Position numbers and translations under genes: made by a program. The notes under the pieces were generated by a model. It saw only the letters and a program-made list of their open reading frames with translations, searched no databases and was not told where the DNA came from. Below are positions 1 through 13,600 of a DNA stretch of 64,000 nucleotides, one piece after another. Origin of the DNA: Oxyruncus cristatus. Taxonomy: Eukaryota; Chordata; Aves; Passeriformes; Cotingidae. The stretch is from assembly GCA_013399855.1 (NCBI GenBank), contig VXAY01006085.1:978685-1042684 (forward strand), read 5' to 3'. Each line of letters begins with the position of its first letter. Within the stretch, counting starts at the first letter, position 1.

Positions 1-1212
1 TTTATCTGTACTTCCAAAACTTAAGTAAACTCTTCACAGGTAATTTATGTTCTTTTCAATTCACGTTGCCCAGATGCAAAAGTGATCTGGAATGGCAGCT
101 GCACTTTTTTGGTTTTGTGTGTGAGTTGTGTAGGTAGATAGAGAGTAAATGTATTCTAACTAAACCATCAAAGAGGTGCATGAAAATTGACTAAATGGAC
201 CAAAGTGGATCTTTTGCTGTTTAGAGTCCCCACTTTTCTTATAGACATCTAAGATTGGATTACTGTCCCAGATAATATGATAAATCTCTTTACGAATAGC
301 TTAGCATGAAAATCTACGTAGACACTACAATTCATGTAGAAATCTGAGTAAATTAATTTCTTTGAGGTCTATTATGTCAGTAGGGTTTTTTTAGCCTATA
401 GGTCAGTATCTCTTGAGTCCATTTGGTCTTTTAAACCCAAAGAGCAGTTATACAGACACATTAACTCTTTTTATTCAAGTCCCTCATGATTTTTTCGATG
501 ATAAGAAGTCATAGAGAATGAACAGTAGAACTCTTTCAGAACTTTAATGAAATAACAGATTTTCTCAAAAATACCCCAAAGGACAGAATTCACATCATGA
601 ACTAATGGTCTGTAACATCTGATCCTGAAAATGTATACATTTTGTTGGTTGTAAGGCTACCTAAAGCTTTTGAAACTCGACTGCTTTTTGAAAAAGTTAA
701 ATTGTCTTGAAGGAGTTTTACTGATATAGTTACCACTAAGTGTTCTTTAGTCTAGCCAGATAATGAATTCCAGAGCAACCCTTCATTCTACAAAAAGGTA
801 CTACCTAAGAATTTCTCCAAAGCAATATCAAGGGTACAAGAGAAAAAAAGTATAGATAGATGATAAGCACATGTTGGCAGTGGTAATTTGTAATAATATA
901 CCCTTTCTGCTGTCACTCTCCTGAGTATCTGGAAGACCACAAATCATCTATTGGCATCTTGGTATTACTAGATACTTAGAATTTCTGATTAGGAACTAGA
1001 TTCACTTACTTCCAAACTGGTTAATGTGGCTACTAACCAAAAATGTTGTTTCACATATGTGGAGCAAAGAGAAGAGGTCTTATTTTAAGGTTATTAACCT
1101 TGCAAATTTAAAATTAGAACATATATATATTACTTAACTATGATCTGTAAAGAAAACAATAATAAGCTTAGTTGAACAACTGTTAGTGCCACAAACTAAA
1201 TTTTTACTTCAT
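1..1212. other. Unique AT-rich sequence, no feature seen
   Basis: I see no gene, repeat family or RNA in this stretch. It has short homopolymer runs and frequent stops in all frames. It is either intergenic or intronic. Confidence 0.6.
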
Positions 1213-1579
1213 TTGGGATTGTTCAGCCTGGAAAAGAGATGGCTGACCTGAAGGGGTCTATAAGAACGATGGACAGGGACTTTTTACAAAAGCACGTAGT
1301 GATGGGACAAGGGGGAATGGCTTCAAATTGAGAGTAGGTTTGGATTAGATATTAGGAAAAAATTCTTTACTGTGAGGGTGATGAGGCACTGGAACAGGTT
1401 GCCCAGAGAAGTTGTGGATGCCCCACCCCTGAAATTGTTCAAGGTCAGGCCTTGATAGAGGATAGAGCTCTGAACTACCTGCTCTAATGAAAGATATCTC
1501 TCCTCATGGCAGGGACATTGGAACTGGATGATCTTTAAAGTCCCTTCCAACCCAGTCTGTTATATGATTCTCTGATTCT
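1213..1579 (+). mobile_element. CR1 LINE, 3' end fragment
   Basis: This is a 5'-truncated CR1 non-LTR retrotransposon in plus orientation. It opens with the decayed ORF2 C-terminal region (a GTTCAGCCTGGAAAAGAG motif, the LFSLEKR region of CR1). It continues through the part that normally encodes the RLDIRKNFF and HWNRLP segments, visible as GGATTAGATATTAGG and CACTGGAACAGG. It ends in the avian CR1 3' untranslated signature (GGATGATCTTTAAAG, then CCCTTCCAACCC) and two ATTCTNTG-like octamers at about 1565-1579. Reading frames are broken by stops and small indels, so it is inert. CR1 is the dominant LINE of birds. Confidence 0.95.
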
Positions 1580-4500
1580 GCTAAGAACTTCTCTGGTTTC
1601 AGGTAAAAGGCACAGCCCCCATCTCCCCAAAAAATAAATTCATCTTGATGCGGAGGATCGACAGTTTTCTTTCTCTTTTTTGGTAAAGTTTCTTCACAGT
1701 ATTTTCTGAAAAATGCTTTAAACTCTCTCTGGATTTTCTTTACTGAAACATTAATTCACAATTGAATCTGAATTTGTTAAATTTTATTAAGAATAAATCC
1801 ACAGTTGGAAAAAGTTTAAATAACTTGCTGAAGCTCTTACAAATATTCTGGTATTAATAGTAAATATTTCAAGTGCCTGCATCCAATGAAAATACAACAA
1901 TATGATAATATTTGTGGAATTAAAATAGGAACGTAGGATGAATATTAAAGATGCTGATGTGAAAATCCTTGAAATTTGAGACTATGAAACTCACCTCATA
2001 TTCTTTCTTCAATGGAAATTACTTACTTGCTATGAGACTTAGTGAAGAAATGTGCACGGAGTTGTTGCAATTTTCAGTGCTTTATTCTTCTGTCTCTAGA
2101 CCTTTCTTTGTATTATCAGAATTAGATTTAAGTGCTCTCTCTGTATTTTCACCAGCAGAAATGAAAATAAATGTTCTTTTTCAGGTTTGCGCATAGGGTT
2201 ACTTTTCCGTAATTGTGTTTTTCTTCAAATATACCAGAACAGATATGACTCCAATTTTAAAATTTGTAATGTTATGTTGAAATCTACACAACATTTTATT
2301 TTTTTTTTTTTATGAAGTATATAGTCTGGTAAATGAAACTACATACTTATGCCCCTTTGGAAGGAGAAAAATATTATTTTCCACTGTTGGTCATTAGTTG
2401 GGTTAGTAGGTAATTTTGCATAAGTACTCGTTTCTATATTCCTTTTGGATCAACCAAGTATGAATTTTGTCATCTTACTACCAGATCTTCAACTATTTGA
2501 ACTTGTTAATTTTTAGTAAATTTTAGATTCTCAAGGTATTCAAGCATAAGTTGAAATTAGACAAGAGAAAAAAAATTTCTGACTGAAATAAAATTTATTA
2601 AATTTATAAGTATTTCTTATCTCTGAAATCTGGAGAATATATTCACAGAGGAAGATACCACTCATCAGGTTCAGGTCTCTAGCTGTATAAATTTCTTTTT
2701 TTTATTTAGAACACTGCACAGATTAATGATTTCCTATATAGGAACAATTTTTTTAACTCTTTGTTGGCACTTCCAATAGAAGCCAGCATGTTTTCAAGAG
2801 TTGCTCGTTACACACATATTTTCCAGGATTTTGAGTGTGCAGAAATTGCTAAATGTTTCTGAATTTAAGAGTCTTTGTAGAAGATTATGAACCAGATCTG
2901 AAATAATTTTAGGACTGAAAATGGACAGGCTTTAAGTTCATGACTGTGGTTTAGTAGTCTGTGGAACATGGTGAAAAGTGAGGAAGTGGAAGAATGGGAC
3001 TGGAGTTAGATCACATTCCTCCCATTTTTCTTCTTAAGTTTCAAGAGTTAGCAGTGCAAAAGGAGCTTTGATGCTTATGTTAGACATTTCCTTTCACATT
3101 GTGCCCTGAGAACATGATGCAGGCCACAAGCCCAAGACTTTTCCCAGTGGAATGGCAGTCAAGAAAAAGAGCCGATAAAGCAAATCATACAATGAATGAA
3201 ACTGGTTCAGGGTTTTATTGGTAAAATGAATGCTTACCTATAACCTACATCTAGCTTTAGGCAGTCTTCAATTATCCAATATTAGGTTAAACCAAAAGCA
3301 AAAGCACCAGGATCCTTAGCCTACATTGTGCTCTGTAGAGTATACAGACAAATGATAGTATAAAAAATTCTTGTTAAAAACCCCTTAATTGTTAGATTTT
3401 AGAAATACTGAAAATCAAGAAAACCAGACATTTGAAAAGTTGAGGCTATCAGTATAATTCAAGCAATACCATCATAACACTACAATCCTCGTTTATTTTC
3501 CTGGAGGTTACAAACCCAAAATGATACATTTTATGATTTCCTAAAAAAAGAGTTTTGGCATTTAATTTAACATAGATTTTTTTCCTATTCTAGCAGTAAA
3601 CAAAATCACTTCCTGAAGTTCACGCAAGGAATGAGTTATTTCCTCTACTATTAAACCAATATTAATCCTCTGCCTTAAAACCAATATTCATTATGCAGAA
3701 CTAGAAAGGAATGATCATGAACTAGATGTCATTTTCATATGTGACACCAGATTCTGAAAAAGACAAACTCCAAACAGTAGAGCACCATAAAAAGAAGAAA
3801 ACCAAAGTCCTTTGTATTTAATATAGGTTTTGACCAGGTACATATCTGCACTCAGTTCTCTATACAAATTAACTTTTAATCTTTCTGTGGGCCCCACCAT
3901 ACTGCCATACTGCCAAGAAATGCTTCAACCCGAGCTGAAATTTATGTACCTACAATGACTAAGCTAGGCTCACCATATGAAAGAAGTTTTTTTCTTATAG
4001 CTCATATTTGGAAGTTGGATCTGAAGCAGCTGTGCTTCTGTGAACCCAGTACTAATAGTGATTTTACTATTTGCACTGGATACAAAGTAATTCACAGATA
4101 AGAGGTGTTTGAAAAAGCTCTAACCTCTCTCCCACAAGAAACAATTTTCTGGGTGAGAAACTAGTATCTGATCATATAAGGACTTCTTTTCTACTTTTAA
4201 GAATGATCTGGTCAGCAAGAATGGGAGAGGAATTCTTTCCTACAATATGGGTATTGCCAGGCTTTTGACAGTCAGAGGCAAAATTGTCAATTGTCCCTAA
4301 AGACAAACAAAGAAACTTGAAGCGGGTTTTTTTGTACTATACTTCAAGGACATTGTATAGCAATCTTAGCTCAGGGCAAGGGAAGCTCACAAAGGCTCTG
4401 GTCTCTCTGGGCTGGTTAGTGGACCAGAATAGCCCTGAAATTTATTTGATTAATTCATGTCTCAGTCCTATCTTTTCAGTTGAAGATCAATGAGCCAGTG

Positions 4501-5559
4501 CTCCATATTCAGGTTTGCAAACACTGACATCCGCTGTTTTTTGACTTTGCAAGTTCCTCTCCAGCTAAACCTAGGCTCTTAGATTGTTTTATGGCACTTA
4601 AAACTTTTTACTAACAGTTAAAGGGATTCAAAAAGCATTTGAACCTCATATCCTCATTGTAAATCAAATGATAGTAGGACATACCAGATGTTGCAAAATG
4701 GTAAGTGAATGCCTGTGAGTCAGGGAAGACAATAATGCAGGGTTGCTTAAGGTGTTGCCCTGTCATGTTAGCATGACAGACCAGTTGTAAAATCTTTCTG
4801 CTTGAACTACATGAAGGTATGATGCCACATTTTTCACACAACAGTCATTATGCACTGCTACGTGGCCATTGCACTGTGCCCATACAGTGGAATAAATCTT
4901 AATCTTTCACATCCTTTCACTCTAAGTGCTCTTGTTTTGTTGATTCACATGGAGATACTGGGAGTGGAAAATACCTTTCAGAACAGTACATATGACAGAC
5001 AACCTTTTGTATTGTTGGATTTTACAGTGTTTAGAATCAACATTCAGTTGATTTTCTATGGACAGACCTAGTAATTAATCATTCATTGATCTCTTTATAA
5101 AAGAGATATGGTTTAGCAGGTTTCTTTTAAAAATATTCTAAGCAAGATGTTAGACTTCACAGAGTTAGCATTAAATACATGTTTGAGGAACAATTTTGGA
5201 ATCTTGTCACAAAGAAAGAACCTTTGATTTCATCAGCAATAAAATGACAGGTTAATTTTCTGTAAATAATTTTCAGGTTTTTAATCAGAAAGTACATAAT
5301 ATCCCCTTCTTCTTTTAATATTCAGCATTTGTAAATTTATTTGTAGTTTTGAAGAGTGTTATGAATTGATACTGTGACAGCTGTTTCTAGAAACAGAAAA
5401 TACTTCTGGTAAAAGAAATTATAACCAAATGCATTTGGTAGACAATTGAATCAAGAAGTGGTTGCAGATTCTTCTGGGGTAAGTCTCCCTACATCTGAAC
5501 TTAGTCCAGCAGCTTGATAGACGCTGAGCTGTAGTCACTGTGTGATGAAGTTATGATTC
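1580..5559. other. Unique sequence without recognised gene
   Basis: Mostly AT-rich unique DNA. A poly-T run lies near 2297-2311. No splice-bounded coding segment or interspersed repeat is recognisable. A perfect 16-bp palindrome, CTGTTTCTAGAAACAG, lies at 5381-5396. Confidence 0.5.
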
Positions 5560-5730
5560 CAGAATACCTACATAATATTAATGTAAGTAATTAGCCGAAA
5601 CCTAACGAGGTCCTTGGCAAGGGACGGTAAACACGAATGATTTTGTTAAATGAGTCATTTCCGGCAGCACTAGACAACGTGTCTGTACTTATCAAAGATG
5701 AGGCAGGAAAGAAAGCCACATCAACTGTTA
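5560..5730. promoter_or_regulatory. Candidate conserved non-coding element with AP-1 site
   Basis: This block differs from its surroundings. Between 5581 and 5700 there are six CpG dinucleotides in a region where CpG is otherwise rare, and no reading frame explains them. It contains a perfect AP-1 site (TGAGTCA, 5651-5657) next to an ATTTCCGG Ets-like motif. Retained CpG, dense binding motifs and absence of coding potential are typical of vertebrate conserved enhancers. Conservation itself cannot be seen from one sequence, so this is inference. Confidence 0.3.
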
Positions 5731-8700
5731 TGCAGGTTGATATTAAGCACAGTTTAAAACTAACAAGGATTTTATATCAAAAAGCACTGTTGTCTTTCTC
5801 TGCCTAATATCAAGTCAAAGTGTAATTTCTCACTGCTTGTTGGAATATTAGATTATTTTCTTTTTTTTTTTTTTTTTTTTCCCAGCATTTGGAATGAAAT
5901 ACAACGTGGATCTGACTCTGTTGTGCTGTTGAAAATGACTTTGAACTGTCTTTCCCTATAAAGCCATTGCCAGAACAGTACTAACTCAAGCTTTAGTAAG
6001 AGCCATTCTCAAGGGTTCCCTAAACCTCCAGATAGTTCTACATTTTCAAGGAAAACTTACATAAATTGACCCTTTAATTTATATTAAGAGATATGGCCTA
6101 TAAATTAGAAATAAATGAAGGATACGATTTTCAGGAGAGGCAACCTTGTTCCAACTCCCATGATGTGCTGTAGTGGTTGGATCTAGTTCCTTGAACTATA
6201 TTCCTGAAATGGTGTGCTTTAATTAGAGTCAGAGAAAAACTTCATTAATATACAACTTTGATAATCTTGTCATCCAAACTGATAATTATTTGCATAAATA
6301 AGAATACAATGTTCTTAAAAAAATTGGGTATTTTGAGGCACAAATCAGATATTGAACAACATATTTGGAAGAGAAATCATTGATAGCTACCATTTTCCAC
6401 TGTATTTATGGCAAAAACACATACCTGATCCTGGTATCTCCCCTGCCAGGTAAGTATATTCTAAGCTGGCCTGAGTAGAATAAAACAGTTACTAAGCAGA
6501 CACCATCACTGGTGATCTCCCAGGAAAAGCCCAGTGTCAGAAATTACAGAAAGATTGCTCGAGTTTTTAACCAGTTGAGGTATGTGATTCTTTTGGTCAT
6601 TCACAATGACACATTAAACCTATTGCTCTAACAATACCACGCAAAGTACAATCAAAATGACAGAAGAATAAGAGACATTTACATTCAGTTCATTCTGTGC
6701 AATGAAAGAGTCAGCTTTGAACTGATTATGAGAGAATAAAAATATTCTGAGAAAGATTTTAATTTCCAAGAACAAGGATCCCAATTCTTCATCAAGAAAG
6801 GTTTTCATCGTTAAAATAAAAGCATTTGTATCTATGAGCTGATAAGAAGAAAAAGGAGGAAATTTTTTGTCTTGCACTTCTTTCTGCCATGAGAAAAGAA
6901 GTCTGAAGCAACTGTAAGACATCACAGTCTCAAAATGACTAAAATTATCTGCAGCACACTCAAAATGCAAAGTCCTTGATGTAGGTAATCTGAGGGCTTT
7001 CACATCCTCTTTTAAGAAAATAGCATGTCGAGGAAGTAGAATGCGGTAGAAGGAACTGAAAGATATATTTTGATAATATTTTCTACTGTCAGTGTGATTT
7101 TGCCTTACTGATTTACCTGCCTGGACACTGTTTGGTAGTTCACTATATGATGCTTTTTGATTTTAGCATGGGTGTTTTGGTAAACCTAGGAATTACTACT
7201 TTTCTGTTTCATAGATACTTGTCTTGCAATTTATTTTCTCCTTGCCACTAGCTATTTAAGACAGTTAAAAATGTTCTTAATTTGATTTCCAGGCTACCCA
7301 CGACAATATTTTCTATAATTTTTGTTATATCTTCAATCTACAACTTCATGTCCGTAATTTCTTATTAATAACTTCACTTACCAAAAAAAAAAAAAAATGA
7401 ATTTAGTCCATATGGAATTTTCCATTGGTGCATGATTTTTACAGATAGTTCCCTCCACTTCGTGAAATAATACCTCTAAGAGATATCTGGAACCAAGCTG
7501 ATGCCCTGGAAAAGTGCTAAATAAGGATAGCATAGAAGTAGAAAGGAATGCAGATAGAACTTTTTTATTTTCTATTTCTATTACAAGGGTACTGAAGCAG
7601 AAACTCTCGCCTTTATTACAGAGACTAGCTGAACACAGGGCAAGAACTGAACTTGATATTTTGAAGCCTGGTATAGTAAGTAACCTTAACTGGTATTTGT
7701 TTTGTTTTTCCTTACTGTGCTGGGCAAAATAGTAGAAGACTTTTCTACACTAGTAGAAGACTTTCTCCTGAAAGAGAGGCAGAGCTGGCACTAGATGGCA
7801 GGAACTTCTGTGGCTGTCCCCAGGCTGACTGGCTCCATTACTCCAAAGACAACCAAGCTGACTCCACATCTCAGTGATGCAGTCTGATTTATTACAGTGG
7901 TTGTGTTTCTCCCCACACTGGTCCTCTGAGTTAAAAGTCGATGAGTTTCACTGGCTAATAAATTCATAAAAGTTGATGATCTCAACTCTGTATATCACAA
8001 TTTGAATATTTAAGCGTGGAAATTGTCTGAGGGTTTTTTTTGTGATAGAGGAGAAATTATTTATTAAAGTTTTTGATTAAAGTTTAGCTGTGTAACCAAA
8101 GTTTTCTTCTCTCTGAGGTCAAGCAAACTCCTTTTTCATCTTGATAGAGTTCACCAATCCTTACACTGATATCTTTCTTACTAAGATCTAGAAAATTATT
8201 CTTAATCATTAATTGCCAAATAAACTGCAGCCCAGAGGAGAGGAAGCTTATGGGCTGCTTCTTCAATGCTAAAAATGTTGTGCTTGAATTTTAAAATTAG
8301 ACAAGCTGTTCAGTAACAGATGGATTTTCCATCCTGCTGTCTATTGATTTACCGATCCAATGATCAGTCAGTGGATCTATCTTTTAAATATATGGAGTAA
8401 TACCTTGTCTATACAAAGATCTATAAATCTGTTTCAGGCTTGTTCCACCAAAATAAAGTAATTTGTTCCTAAATGTGTTTCACATTAACATTGTTCTTTT
8501 CTTGATTTTATTGAAAGTAGTTCTGTGCTGTTTCATCAGTTGTGCAGCAATTATTATGATAAAATAGAGTCATAAGGGCAAAAAATCAGAAATACATAAA
8601 GAATGTGGTACAACTGCAACGTAAATTGAAAAGACATTCCTGTTCTGTAATGTATTTCCAAACTGGCAATTCATCAGAAACTCGTACTCTAAAAAAAGAA

Positions 8701-9009
8701 CCCTTCAGTTAGCAAGCCTGGAATAAACTTACTCAAAACTGAAAGGTCTGACCCAGCTGTTGGCATTATTCATATGAAATATTTCACTGGCATAATTAAA
8801 AAATACTTTAACGTCTTGTTTCAAGTATTGTTGAATGCAAATACTGCAGGCCAAGCTCTTTCTTTCAAAATAAATGAGCAGTTGCAGAACAATAAAAACA
8901 GTTGAGGCATTTATGCTAAGACATGAAAAGCGGGATGCCAAGGCGGGTTTCTAAACCACATTCCAAGCATTTTAAATGCCTTTTGATTGTTACCACAAAT
9001 CCACCAATT
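5731..9009. other. Unique sequence without recognised gene
   Basis: AT-rich unique DNA with a 20-bp poly-T at 5861-5880 and a poly-A near 7383-7396. A 127-codon open stretch on the minus strand (6620-7003) has no recognisable domain and is probably chance. I see no repeat family here. Confidence 0.5.
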
Positions 9010-9140
9010 GTTGTAAAAAGGGTATGTGTCATCAAGCCACAGGCGAGGCCTTGAATACATCTGGCTCAATGTTTGTGGCATTGATGTTAAAACACCGCTC
9101 AGTCACAATTATGCAGCGACTATTCCCAATCCCACATCAC
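9010..9140. promoter_or_regulatory. Candidate conserved non-coding element
   Basis: The segment keeps CpGs (GGCGAGG, ACCGCTC, AGCGACT) and mixed-composition sequence amid AT-rich DNA, with Sox-like ATTGTT motifs just upstream. No coding frame with splice sites is convincing. This is a composition-based guess only. Confidence 0.2.
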
Positions 9141-9910
9141 CATCCTTTTGTAGGAGCATGTCTGCTTCTCTGCTAATGGCATAAATTAATTCAGAAGATC
9201 AGGATGAATTCATGCATTCTTCTCTCCATGAAACACATTTATGATTTTTGTTACACCACACAGTGAAACTGTGTTCTTTCATCAGCCACTATTTTCTGTG
9301 TTCTCTTATGGCTCCAAATTCCCCCAGAACTTTCCTGTCATGGAGGTATGCCGTCTTTCCATATTTCAAGATGCTGTTTTATGCTGCTCTGTATACCAGA
9401 ATAAGAGTACAAGGAGTTTAAACTGAAATGCTTATTGTACAAAATTCTATCGCTCTTCAAGCCAATCATAGTGACAACGGGTTTTGGAGAGGATGCCATG
9501 GGTAGGACTTCTTTAGTCCATTTTCCCCTGAATATGTTTCCTTTCTCCGCCTCAAAATTTTGTTTGTGTGGGAAGTGTAAAATTTGTCTCGGTTTTGGTG
9601 AGGCAGAAGTCTGTCCAGAAGAAAATCCTCAGTAAATAGCTACTCCACATGCACCGTGACTAAGCAACTACCATGCACTTGATCTTCAGTGTACAGAAGC
9701 AGAGGACTTGATACTTCAGATGTTCAACGCCCTTGTTTCAGTTTTTCTGGCAAGTCTGTTGGTGTATGTGTTTAAAAACATATGTCACTGGTCCAACGCA
9801 CTGTGGGTTCAAGACTAGTATATCTGTCATTCTGTTCAGAATTTCCTGGATCAAAATATACAAGAAATCAAATAAATCACAGTTAATTGTTGTAGATCTG
9901 ATTGAGAAGA

Positions 9911-10365
9911 AAAGCACTTGGACTTGTTGAACTTCATATGAAATTCCCAGAGACCCACTTTTCAAGCCCGTGGATGTTCCCCCCAGATGGTATGCCTCCC
10001 TTCTGTTGGGCATTGCTAAGCATCGTGCCATCTGCAGACTTGATCTCACTTTCTGTGTCATTGATAAAGATATCAAAGAGCAATAGATCCAACAAAGATC
10101 TATCTCTAAGCAACACCACTACAGTGGCCTTCAGCGGGACATAGAGCCATTGATAACAACTCCCTGTCTGTGTCCACCCAGCCAATTCCTTATCCACCAA
10201 AAAGTCCACCCTTCAAATCCACGTCTCTCCATTTGGAGATAAGGAAGTTGTGTGGGACCATGCCAAAGGTCTAATAGAAGTCTAAGTAGATGACATCAGT
10301 CATCCTTCCCTTGTCAACTCTTGCAGTCACTTCGTCATAGAAGGCCACCAGATTGGTCAGATGAG
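9911..10365 (-). mobile_element. CR1 LINE, internal ORF2 (reverse transcriptase) fragment
   Basis: This is a CR1 fragment in minus orientation covering the palm of the ORF2 reverse transcriptase. Read on the minus strand, from 10365 down, it shows the segment before motif A (CTGACCAATCTGGTGG), the linker, an FIND motif at 10057-10068 and the catalytic FADDT box at 10025-10038, here SADGT. It ends in a KFNK segment near 9920-9935. The second catalytic aspartate is replaced by glycine and there are frame breaks, so the copy is dead. Neither a 3' tail nor a 5' end is present, so both ends were lost or never copied. A possible exon starts about 70 bp to the right. Confidence 0.93.
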
Positions 10366-10436
10366 CATTTGTATACAGAGATGGCATTTGATGCTTTGGA
10401 AATAACATCAGATGTCATAACATGCTTTGTTTTCAG

Positions 10437-10625
10437 ATTGGGTGCAAAAGAGGGGAGACTGAACACCAGCTGCAGGCATTCACGTCTAGATAACAATACT
10501 TCTGTGATGCCAATATTGCCTTTATCCAGCAGAAAAGCTTTCTCAACATTACATCAAAGAGATGAGATTAGACCTCAGGCAGTTGATTCCCTGTCCTCTC
10601 TACAGACATCATTTGGCTTTAAGAA
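10437..10625 (+). CDS. Candidate internal coding exon, protein unknown
   Basis: A 189-nt open segment lies between a good 3' splice acceptor (pyrimidine-rich GCTTTGTTTTCAG, AG at 10435-10436) and a good 5' donor (AA/GTAAGA, GT at 10626-10627). One frame is open through the whole exon (63 codons' worth, length divisible by three). It gives a basic, Ser/Arg-rich stretch containing PILPLSSRKAFSTLHQRDE. I do not recognise the protein and see no domain. The frame stays open upstream into the adjacent CR1 piece, which weakens the case. It could be a chance open interval or a real exon of a large-intron gene. The candidate at 26.4 kb is on the same strand. Confidence 0.3.
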
Positions 10626-13600
10626 GTAAGAATAAAATCTTTAATTTAGAGTAGTATTGGATGAACTTCAAATGATCCAGTGAGCCCTGATATTTATCTG
10701 TTCTCTTTGATGAGATGTCTGGGAGAATTTCCTGTTTCTCATGTGATCGAAAATATTGAGACACTTTCCAAAGAAGTTTCATAATTTTTGACTTCTGATG
10801 TTGCTTATAACAAGGAAGAACAGTCTTTGAAAATCAGGGGAACTCCCTCACAAAATGTTCCAGGAATTTTCTGAGCTTCCTGGAAGTTCAAAATCTGGCT
10901 CAGTCAGTATTAGCAAAGTCTTGAGTAATATCTTCATTTTTTTCTTACATGTCAGATCTTGCTTGTGTTTTATTCACAAGTAATGAAAGAGCAGAGGAAG
11001 AACTTAAGAGACTAGGAAGAAAACAGCTGTCCCATCATGGCCTTAGAAGTTCAACTTTAGTCTTTCACTAACCTCATCTGACAAGACAGGACAAGGGTTT
11101 GCTATCCAGCAAGTAAGAAAAGGGAATGGAAGTGTACGTGGGACAGATTATTTATATATAGGTTTAACCATATGCCTAGTTGCTTGGGGGAATTCTTTTC
11201 CTTTGAAGGTATCTGTTTGATAAAAAATGTAGTTTTCTACAGAATGTGCCAATATGGAATCTGAATGGCCAGGGAGCTTTCATTGTCTAGAACACCTGAC
11301 ACCATTCTAAACTTTGTGCACTTCAGTCTGGAAACATAATGTTATGACAGTAAATCATTCTCATGCTTTCAAAAACACTGCTTTTAAATTAGTATTATTT
11401 TATTTTCATTAATTGAAATATCATATATTCAGGTTATGATAGATCCATTAGGGTTAGGACAAGATCTACAATTACAGGGACAAAATTCCTGTTACTGTTC
11501 TCAAATCCTTTGCAGGAAGTTTACAGACTGGAGCAGATAAAAGCTACTATTGAATGCTTCAACACATACAAGAAATAAATAAACCAAAGAAAATGCAATG
11601 AGAACTGGAATCTGATTTCTCCTCCAGGCAGTCTAAATGCTATCTATATGACAGTAACAGGATGAAGAGAAGAATATGAACTCGAGAAAACAGAAGTAAT
11701 CTACGGAACATACAAAGTTTTAAGAACTACTTTTTCATAGAAGGTGAATAAAAATACTAAGACGTAATGACTGGGACTGCATAATACATAGGAAAATATA
11801 AACCAGGACAAATCTTGTTTTTATTGACTAACATGTTAGTGGCCTAACTGGAATTTTAGAATCCCTAGTATTTTTTCTTGTTGATGAGCTCACACTCATT
11901 GAATATCTGTCACTGGAAAGGATAGTAAGATTGAAGAAAGAAAAAAAAACTGGATCTTTGAATAGAATAGACTGGAAAGAAGAAGACAGAGGGGTCGAAC
12001 ACTAAATGGAAGGAATGGAAGTCAAAGGACAGCTTTTGCTGAAATTTCTGTTTCCAATAAATATTCTTTGCCATATAACAGCAGTCACAAATGTAATTAG
12101 TTCAGATATACCAAGGATGAAAGTGACTATCAATATTTGGTCATCAAGTAGATGTTCTGTTGAATAAAAAATCTTTTGAGATGTCTGTTACTTTTTCTAA
12201 CCTGCAATATTACACTGCTATTTCAAAACATAGCCAAGTATAATCATGCTTTTTCAAAAGATTGTAAACTAAGATTAAGAAACATAAAAATTATATTTTG
12301 AGCAATCTGAATTAATTTCTTTTGCGTGTAGGCACATGTTGACAGTCTTTAATGATATCACAGTCATTATTTGCAGCCTCCTTCAGTGTTCAGGATGGCT
12401 GTGGAGGACTCAGGGTTGACAAGTGAGCAGTTGAGATCTGCATCTATGTTCATTGAAGAAGCTACTTTTTCATTGTTTACTGAAAAAAAAAACAATATGA
12501 GTTGTAGATCCAGGAGTGTCCTGAAAATTAGAAGAATCCTGGGGACTCCAAACTTCCAACAAATCTGGTACTATAGGGGACTCTAACAGACAATAGATAA
12601 TTTCCATTTTCTAGGTGCCCACCATAATGTAGTTATCACAGATCTGTAGAAATACCGAGCATTAACACCTCCCTCATGACTTACCTTGAGCTGTATGATG
12701 ACATTTTAGAGTTCTTAACAGTGCTAATTTATCTGAAAAAACAGGCCCTGGACTGTTTAACGAGGCACCCTAATTAGAGAAAATATTTGACCCTTACTTA
12801 TCCTTGTGATATGTAGACCAATGAATTTTTGCACTAGAAATAAAATTATTCCCCTCCTTTTGTTGAAACATTTCCAAGACTAATTTCACAGCTTGTGAAA
12901 TATTCATATACAATAGTGATAAATATGATTAAAAACTCATAAGAAAATTAATATTCTGCCTTTGGAGCAATGTTTGAATAATGTGCATGAAGTAGGATAT
13001 TGGGCCACCCACTGAACAATAAAACAAATTGTGAAATAGTTTCTCATTTAAAAAAAAAAAAAACTATCTATCTTTTGCACTTATTGAGGCAGAGTCCCCA
13101 TGAGGGAGAAATTTATATGATCGCATAATTGAAAACTGTTAAAAACAGTGCTTTAATAAACCAGGAAATGCATTAAGATTTCAATCTTAATCCTCTGCTT
13201 TTCTCCACACTTGAATGCTTCCCTCTTAATAGTATTTTCCCTTTTTAGACCTTTTTATGCATAATTTTGTGTTTTGGTCAAAGAAATTTTCCCAGAGCCA
13301 CTTTTGAATGTAAATTCTGCTCTTGTTAAATGTTTTTTTTCTGTTCCCAGTGTCAAAATTTGTATTGACATAAACAGCTACGTCAGAATGACTTGTCAAT
13401 GTTTTCCTGCTTGTACACTCTCAGATTATTGTAATCTGCTGTTTGAACATCCAAATCACTCACATTGCATAAGACTGCAAAGTCTTTAGAGGATTAGTGC
13501 TTTTTAGTTTACACAGGCTGGGGGTAGCAAAGGAGAAAGAATGAGATGTAAAAGAAAAAAAAAAGGAGTAATAATTAGTTTGCCATTGGAGTTTCTCTGC

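Noticed and set aside
6620..7003. 127-codon minus-strand open frame
   Set aside because: No domain, no splice or promoter context, composition as expected for AT-rich chance frames.
12371..12586. Open frame following ATTTGCAG
   Set aside because: The frame runs through a poly-A tract and lacks a donor; likely chance.
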